Source: Chloroflexota bacterium (lineage in GTDB: Bacteria > Chloroflexota > Dehalococcoidia > SZUA-161). From it: DNA of 9,145 nt. Position 1 is the first letter of the stretch, and every line of letters begins with the position of its first letter. The notes under the pieces were generated by a model that was given only the letters and a program-made list of their open reading frames with translations, was not told where the DNA came from and ran no database searches. Location of the stretch: assembly GCA_030668425.1 (NCBI GenBank), contig DAOUTY010000056.1, positions 1-9,145 on the forward strand, written 5' to 3'. This document shows, piece by piece, positions 6,552-9,145 of this stretch. The translations under genes were made by a program, and so were the position numbers.

Positions 6552-7934
6552 CTAGTAGCCGGCCTCATCCACATAAGGGAAGTTGGGATAAGCTTTTGTT
6601 CCATGTTCTGAAATGTCCAGACCAGCTAACTCTTCCTGCGGCGACACTCTTATTCCCATAACCTTATCCAATATCTTGAACAGGGCATACCCCAAGGTAA
6701 ATGCCCAGGCCATGCAGACCGCTGCTCCTATTACTTGGGCGGCAAGCTGCTCCCATCCTCCTCCATAGAATAGCCCGATGACGTCGCCATAGGTGCCATC
6801 AGCAAATAGCCCCACCGACAATAGTCCCCATACGCCACAGATACCATGGACGCTCACTGCACCCACCGGGTCATCAACGCCTCTATTATCCAGAAAGTAT
6901 ATACTGAGTACCACTAACACACCGGCCAGCAATCCGATTACCACCGCCATCCAGGCCTCTACAAAAGCACAGGGGGCTGTTATGGCCACGAGACCTGCTA
7001 TTGCCCCGTTTATGGCCATACCCACATCAGGCTTTTTGTTCCTTATCCAGGTGAATAACATGGCAGCGAAGGCGCCAGCCGCAGCGGCCATGTTGGTGTT
7101 CACCGCTATCACCGAGATTCTCAGATCGTGAGCCGAAAGAGTACTGCCTGCGTTAAACCCAAACCAGCCAAACCATAGAATGAAGCATCCCAGTGCTGCC
7201 AAAGCTATGCTATGCCCTGGTATGGCTCTCGGCTTCCCATTGACATACTTTCCGAATCTGGGGCCCAAAACCAGCGCTCCAGCCAGTCCCACAAAACCCC
7301 CTATGGTGTGCACCACACCTGAGCCAGCAAAGTCAACATGCCCGGCACCAAGGGGCAACGTAGAAAGCCAACCACCACCCCACACCCAGTGCCCATAGAT
7401 GGGATAGATAATCGCGCCTATCACAATACTGTAGATGAAATATGCCTCCCACTTAAGCCTTTCCGCCATAGCTCCAGCAACAATAGTGGCAGCGGTAGCA
7501 GCAAACACTACCTGGAATATAAAGAGTAGATAAGTACCAACATCATATGCGTCGCCGGCAAGAAACCACCCTGTAGTCCCGATTATCCCTGCCTTGCTGG
7601 CACCAAACATGAAGGCGAAGCCCACCACCATGAAGGCTAGAGAGGTCATGGCGAAGTCCATCAGATTCTTCATCATCAGGTTGGCGGTGTTCTTGGCTCG
7701 GCAAAAACCTCCGGTCAACATAGCGAAGCCAGCCTGCATCAGGAACACCAAGAAGGCACATAACAGCACCCAGACATAATCGGCCGGTGCTCCGAGGTCT
7801 CCGGCCAAAGTCTCTGCTCCGGTTGGGTCGGCCGCCGGGGCTCCATTGCTGGTTACCAGCCAAATGAGCCAGGTTAAAAGGGATATGAACACTCCATTCT
7901 TCAGCCATTTCAATGCTCTCTTCTTGACAAACAC
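6552..7934 (-). CDS. amt: Ammonium channel (Amt family)
   Basis: A trimeric inner-membrane channel for ammonium uptake. From the chosen GTG start it has 460 residues. The N-terminus has basic residues then a hydrophobic stretch (FISLLTWLIWLVT) and a signal-peptide-like APAADP, as in Amt proteins with a cleaved leader. About 11 membrane segments follow. Hallmarks are FAATAATIVAGAMAERLKW (about 144-162), HWVWGGGWL (182-190), the first pore His209 in GSGVVHTIGG, WFGFNAGS (257-264) with the pore Phe, and the second pore His363 in SVHGICGVWG. The tail ends in GLDISEHGTKAYPNF, the cytoplasmic region that P-II contacts. Start: AAAGGAG (7942-7948) is 7 bases before GTG at 7934 but only 1 base from the in-frame ATG at 7940. 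A further in-frame ATG at 7961 has no SD. glnB follows after 30 bases. Confidence 0.95.
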   Translation of the reverse strand: MFVKKRALKWLKNGVFISLLTWLIWLVTSNGAPAADPTGAETLAGDLGAPADYVWVLLCAFLVFLMQAGFAMLTGGFCRAKNTANLMMKNLMDFAMTSLAFMVVGFAFMFGASKAGIIGTTGWFLAGDAYDVGTYLLFIFQVVFAATAATIVAGAMAERLKWEAYFIYSIVIGAIIYPIYGHWVWGGGWLSTLPLGAGHVDFAGSGVVHTIGGFVGLAGALVLGPRFGKYVNGKPRAIPGHSIALAALGCFILWFGWFGFNAGSTLSAHDLRISVIAVNTNMAAAAGAFAAMLFTWIRNKKPDVGMAINGAIAGLVAITAPCAFVEAWMAVVIGLLAGVLVVLSIYFLDNRGVDDPVGAVSVHGICGVWGLLSVGLFADGTYGDVIGLFYGGGWEQLAAQVIGAAVCMAWAFTLGYALFKILDKVMGIRVSPQEELAGLDISEHGTKAYPNFPYVDEAGY

Positions 7935-7941
7935 GGCCATA

Positions 7942-7948
7942 CTCCTTT
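7942..7948 (-). promoter_or_regulatory. Ribosome binding site favouring GTG start of amt
   Basis: AAAGGAG on the minus strand is 7 bases from GTG (7934-7932). Its distance to ATG (7940-7938) is one base, too close for normal initiation. This favours the GTG start. Confidence 0.6.
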
Positions 7949-7956
7949 CGCAAAGA

Positions 7957-8010
7957 AGCATAGCGGGCGAATGTTTCCAACAGATTACGGAAATGTTAAA
8001 TCTGTGTTAC
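7957..8010 (-). promoter_or_regulatory. Candidate amt core promoters
   Basis: There are two alternatives on the minus strand. (a) TATGCT (7957-7962) as -10 with no recognisable -35; the start would be near 7950 and the four-half-site box would span about -23 to -60, as for an activator that replaces the -35. (b) GTAACA (8005-8010) and TAATCT (7982-7987) with a 17-base spacer; the box would then cover the core promoter and favour repression. The sequence alone does not choose. Model (a) leaves a leader of only about 16 bases. Confidence 0.3.
7973..8010 (-). promoter_or_regulatory. GlnR-type box, four half-sites at 11-bp period
   Basis: On the minus strand the order is GTAAC (8010-8006), TTAAC (7999-7995), GTAAT (7988-7984), GAAAC (7977-7973), each pair separated by exactly 6 bases. 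The actinomycete GlnR box is gTnAc-n6-GaAAc repeated in the same 11-bp step, so this looks like two full boxes. It lies 38 bases upstream of the amt GTG, and a GlnR-like regulator gene is immediately upstream. The direct reading is the periodic motif; binding by that regulator is inferred. Confidence 0.6.
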
Positions 8011-8022
8011 GCAGTCGAAGGC

Positions 8023-8050
8023 GGACATCAACTATACCGAGAAGTTGTCC
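8023..8050. repeat. Imperfect dyad in regulator-amt gap
   Basis: GGAC-atc-AACT (8023-8033) faces AGTTGTCC (8043-8050), an inverted repeat with a 3-base bulge. Its CAACT...AGTTG arms and the internal TATAGTTG echo the dyad in the repeated promoter module, but the spacing differs (9 rather than 6 bases). It could be a related operator or chance. Confidence 0.25.
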
Positions 8051-8131
8051 ATCAGCCTGAATTGCGATTCGCGGCCCCATAGAGGGCAACGATTTCACAA
8101 CAGGGCTGGTTATGTAGAGGATTGTGGGGGA

Positions 8132-8806
8132 TTACGTGTTCTTCCTGAACCTGTATCCTATGTTTCTCACTGTTTCGACAAAGGTATGGGTGGAGTCCTC
8201 GATCTTACTCCTGAGCCTCCTGATGTGGACGTCAACTGTGCGATCACCACCGTAGTAATCATAACCCCAAATATTATTGAGCAATGTCTCTCTACTAAAA
8301 ACACGGCCCTTGTTATTTGCTAGGAATTTGAGCAACTCGTATTCCTTGAAGGTCAAGTTAATCAGCCTGCCATCGACTGTCACCTCGCAGTTGTCAAGGT
8401 CTAGAACTAAGTCTCCGCATTCAATCGACTCTCCCCTACCTATTCCTTTCGTGCGTCGGAGGATTCGTTTGACCCGTAGCTCCACTTCAGTTGCATCCCA
8501 CGGCTTTATGACGAAATCATCTATAGGCAAGGTGTGGTCGATACTGTTAAGAGTCTCAGCAGAGAGCAGGACAATGATCGGGGGATGCTTATGCTGACTG
8601 GTCCTCCACGCTAGATAATCGACCCCAAGTTTTACCTCTAAACCTTCTATCGCTAATAGTACCAAGTCAGGCATTTGCTCAGTCAACTTTTCGGGTGTTG
8701 CCTCTTTTATGTTGAGAATAGAGCAATCTAGGCCTTTCTGGGCTAGCTGCGAACTTAACTTCTCTAACTGCCTATGTTCGTATGTAAGTAGCCACAATCT
8801 GCACAT
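8132..8806 (-). CDS. GlnR-like OmpR-family regulator with pseudo-receiver
   Basis: A 224-residue DNA-binding protein with receiver-like and winged-helix domains. The receiver fold (about 1-115) keeps Lys101 in FVIKPW and Ser82, but the phosphoacceptor Asp is Ala52 (PDLVLLAIEG). The N-terminal acidic pair is missing too (LWLLTYE, 4-10). It therefore cannot be phosphorylated in the usual way. The C-terminal domain (about 128-222) has LTFKEYELLKFLA (151-163), GRVFSRETLL (167-176), WGYDYYGGDRTVDVH (180-194) and TVRNIGYRF (212-220). From memory of actinomycete GlnR, both the degenerate receiver and the WGYDYxGGxRTVDVH stretch agree well; WalR-type proteins share part of the latter but keep the Asp. 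No histidine kinase adjoins. Its position next to amt-glnB-glnA suggests control of nitrogen genes. The start is ATG at 8806, with only a weak AGGT-like SD close by and GGAG 13 bases upstream. The gene symbol is left blank because orthology to glnR is unproven. Confidence 0.9.
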   Translation of the reverse strand: MCRLWLLTYEHRQLEKLSSQLAQKGLDCSILNIKEATPEKLTEQMPDLVLLAIEGLEVKLGVDYLAWRTSQHKHPPIIVLLSAETLNSIDHTLPIDDFVIKPWDATEVELRVKRILRRTKGIGRGESIECGDLVLDLDNCEVTVDGRLINLTFKEYELLKFLANNKGRVFSRETLLNNIWGYDYYGGDRTVDVHIRRLRSKIEDSTHTFVETVRNIGYRFRKNT

Positions 8807-8819
8807 AGTTACCTATCTT

Positions 8820-8853
8820 CTCCTCTGGGAAACTTTGCCAGCATGCCAGGGAG
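8820..8853 (-). promoter_or_regulatory. Possible SD-sequestering hairpin in regulator leader
   Basis: On the minus strand CTCCCTGG (8853-8846) can pair with CCAG-A-GGAG (8828-8820), eight base pairs with one bulged A and a 17-base loop. The GGAG is the best SD-like sequence before the regulator ATG, although 13 bases from it. Pairing would hide it, so the leader may limit translation. No known riboswitch is recognised. Confidence 0.3.
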
Positions 8854-8879
8854 GTGACATTCCTCTGGACTGCACATCA

Positions 8880-8885
8880 ATTATA
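8880..8885 (-). promoter_or_regulatory. Isolated TATAAT -10 element in regulator leader
   Basis: A perfect minus-strand TATAAT about 75 bases upstream of the regulator ATG. No -35-like hexamer is found at 16-18 bases and there is no extended -10 TG. It could be an activator-dependent second promoter or chance. Confidence 0.25.
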
Positions 8886-8950
8886 TCTGAACTGTCTACA
8901 TGGAATCCGTAGCGGGTTGATGAAACCTGTGCGTCGCCAGTAATATCGGC

Positions 8951-9007
8951 ATAACTGGGAGAGCAACTATAGGTAGTTGAGCTTCCTATGTCAAGCTTTT
9001 TGGTGTT
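8951..9007. repeat. Direct repeat copy B (promoter module)
   Basis: Positions 8951-9000 match 1-50 at 48 of 50 bases. Here the CAACTA (8964-8969) and TAGTTG (8974-8979) arms form a perfect 6-bp dyad with a 4-base centre; in the left copy one arm base differs. AGCTT (8980-8984) and AAGCT (8993-8997) flank the -35. Identity ends soon after 9007 and upstream sequences are unrelated, so this is a discrete module of about 55 bases. Confidence 0.9.
8966..8994 (-). promoter_or_regulatory. Sigma70-type promoter of the regulator gene
   Basis: On the minus strand TTGACA (8989-8994) and TATAGT (8966-8971) are exactly 17 bases apart, with an A-tract upstream. The start is predicted near 8959, giving a leader of about 150 bases before the ATG at 8806. 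The dyad covering the -10 could bind a repressor, perhaps the regulator itself, which would be autoregulation; that is inference. Confidence 0.75.
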
Positions 9008-9043
9008 CTGGAGAGCCTCGGAATCAATGGCTTGTCCGATAGC

Positions 9044-9058
9044 CGAGAATGTTTCTCG
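9044..9058. repeat. 15-bp palindrome upstream of the regulator promoter
   Basis: CGAGAA-TGT-TTCTCG has perfect 6-bp arms and lies 50-64 bases upstream of the -35. No T-tract follows on either strand, so it looks more like a protein-binding site than a terminator. The regulator is unknown. Confidence 0.35.
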
Positions 9059-9069
9059 ATTGTCGTTTG

Positions 9070-9145
9070 TCAGCTCAACTTTACGGGGCAGTGCTTATTT
9101 AACACCTCTCTTACGCGGCCAGTGTCTTCGCCAAGCGCTTGGCCA
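9070..9145 (-). CDS. Possible C-terminal end of an unidentified gene
   Basis: One minus-strand frame is open from the right edge to TGA (9072-9070), giving 24 residues that include GEDTGRVREVLNKHCPV. The charged composition looks like real protein, and the stop sits just before the promoter of the next minus-strand gene, as expected for a tandem layout. Another minus-strand frame ends sooner (TAA at 9113-9111) after AKRLAKTLAA. A plus-strand frame from ATG 9028 is also open to the edge. Too little is present to name it. Confidence 0.3.
   Translation of the reverse strand, partial: GQALGEDTGRVREVLNKHCPVKLS
9130..9143. repeat. 14-bp perfect palindrome at right edge
   Basis: GCCAAGCGCTTGGC is a perfect self-complementary sequence. 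It lies within the possible partial coding region, so it may reflect codon choice. Confidence 0.3.

Noticed and set aside
7543..7980. A 145-codon minus-strand frame overlapping amt
   Set aside because: It is out of frame with a clearly conserved Amt protein and has low-complexity, arginine-rich content typical of a shadow frame.
1..9007. The whole segment between the two repeats as a transposon or genomic island
   Set aside because: The repeats are direct, short and promoter-like. There is no transposase or integrase, no target duplication can be seen, and the genes inside are core metabolism.
9028..9145. Plus-strand frame from ATG 9028 open to the right edge
   Set aside because: It has only a weakly placed GGAGAG upstream, would run across the 15-bp palindrome and the end of the more plausible minus-strand frame, and shows no recognisable motif.

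Overview
The window is a compact nitrogen-assimilation and carbamoyl-phosphate locus from a bacterium. All supported genes lie on the minus strand, so they read from right to left. In transcription order they are: a GlnR-like OmpR-family regulator (8806-8132), an Amt ammonium channel (7934-6552), a P-II signal protein (6521-6183), type I glutamine synthetase (6150-4807), and carbamoyl-phosphate synthase small (4643-3546) and large (3468-259) subunits. Protein features (a GSI-alpha type glutamine synthetase, a 1069-residue one-piece CarB, an Amt with a signal-peptide-like N-terminus) and the moderate GC content suggest an uncultured-type Gram-positive-like or Chloroflexota (Dehalococcoidia-like) bacterium. 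That placement is a guess from protein resemblance; the sequence carries no rRNA or tRNA marker.

Layout: positions 1-258 hold no credible gene. They contain a sigma70-type promoter facing out of the left edge, a tandem GTGAC motif upstream of it, and a hairpin with a T-tract on the plus strand. carB and carA fill 259-4643. The 4644-4806 gap before carA holds a perfect 17-bp palindrome and a larger inverted repeat. glnA, glnB and amt follow with gaps of about 30 bases and good Shine-Dalgarno sites, which suggests an amt-glnB-glnA operon. The 197-base gap between amt and the regulator holds four pentamers at an exact 11-bp period, closely resembling the GlnR boxes of actinomycetes. The regulator has a leader of about 150 bases and a near-consensus promoter. 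The right edge may hold the last 24 codons of another minus-strand gene.

The genes form one metabolic line: Amt imports ammonium, GlnA makes glutamine, P-II senses nitrogen and carbon status, and CarAB spends glutamine on carbamoyl phosphate for pyrimidines and arginine. The most interesting points are these. (1) The regulator has a receiver domain without its phosphoacceptor aspartate or acidic pocket, as in actinomycete GlnR. (2) A GlnR-type box of four half-sites lies directly upstream of amt. (3) A 50-base promoter module, 48/50 identical, occurs at both ends of the window, and the left copy has two GTnAC half-sites upstream. Together they suggest a GlnR-like nitrogen regulon whose members extend beyond the left edge.
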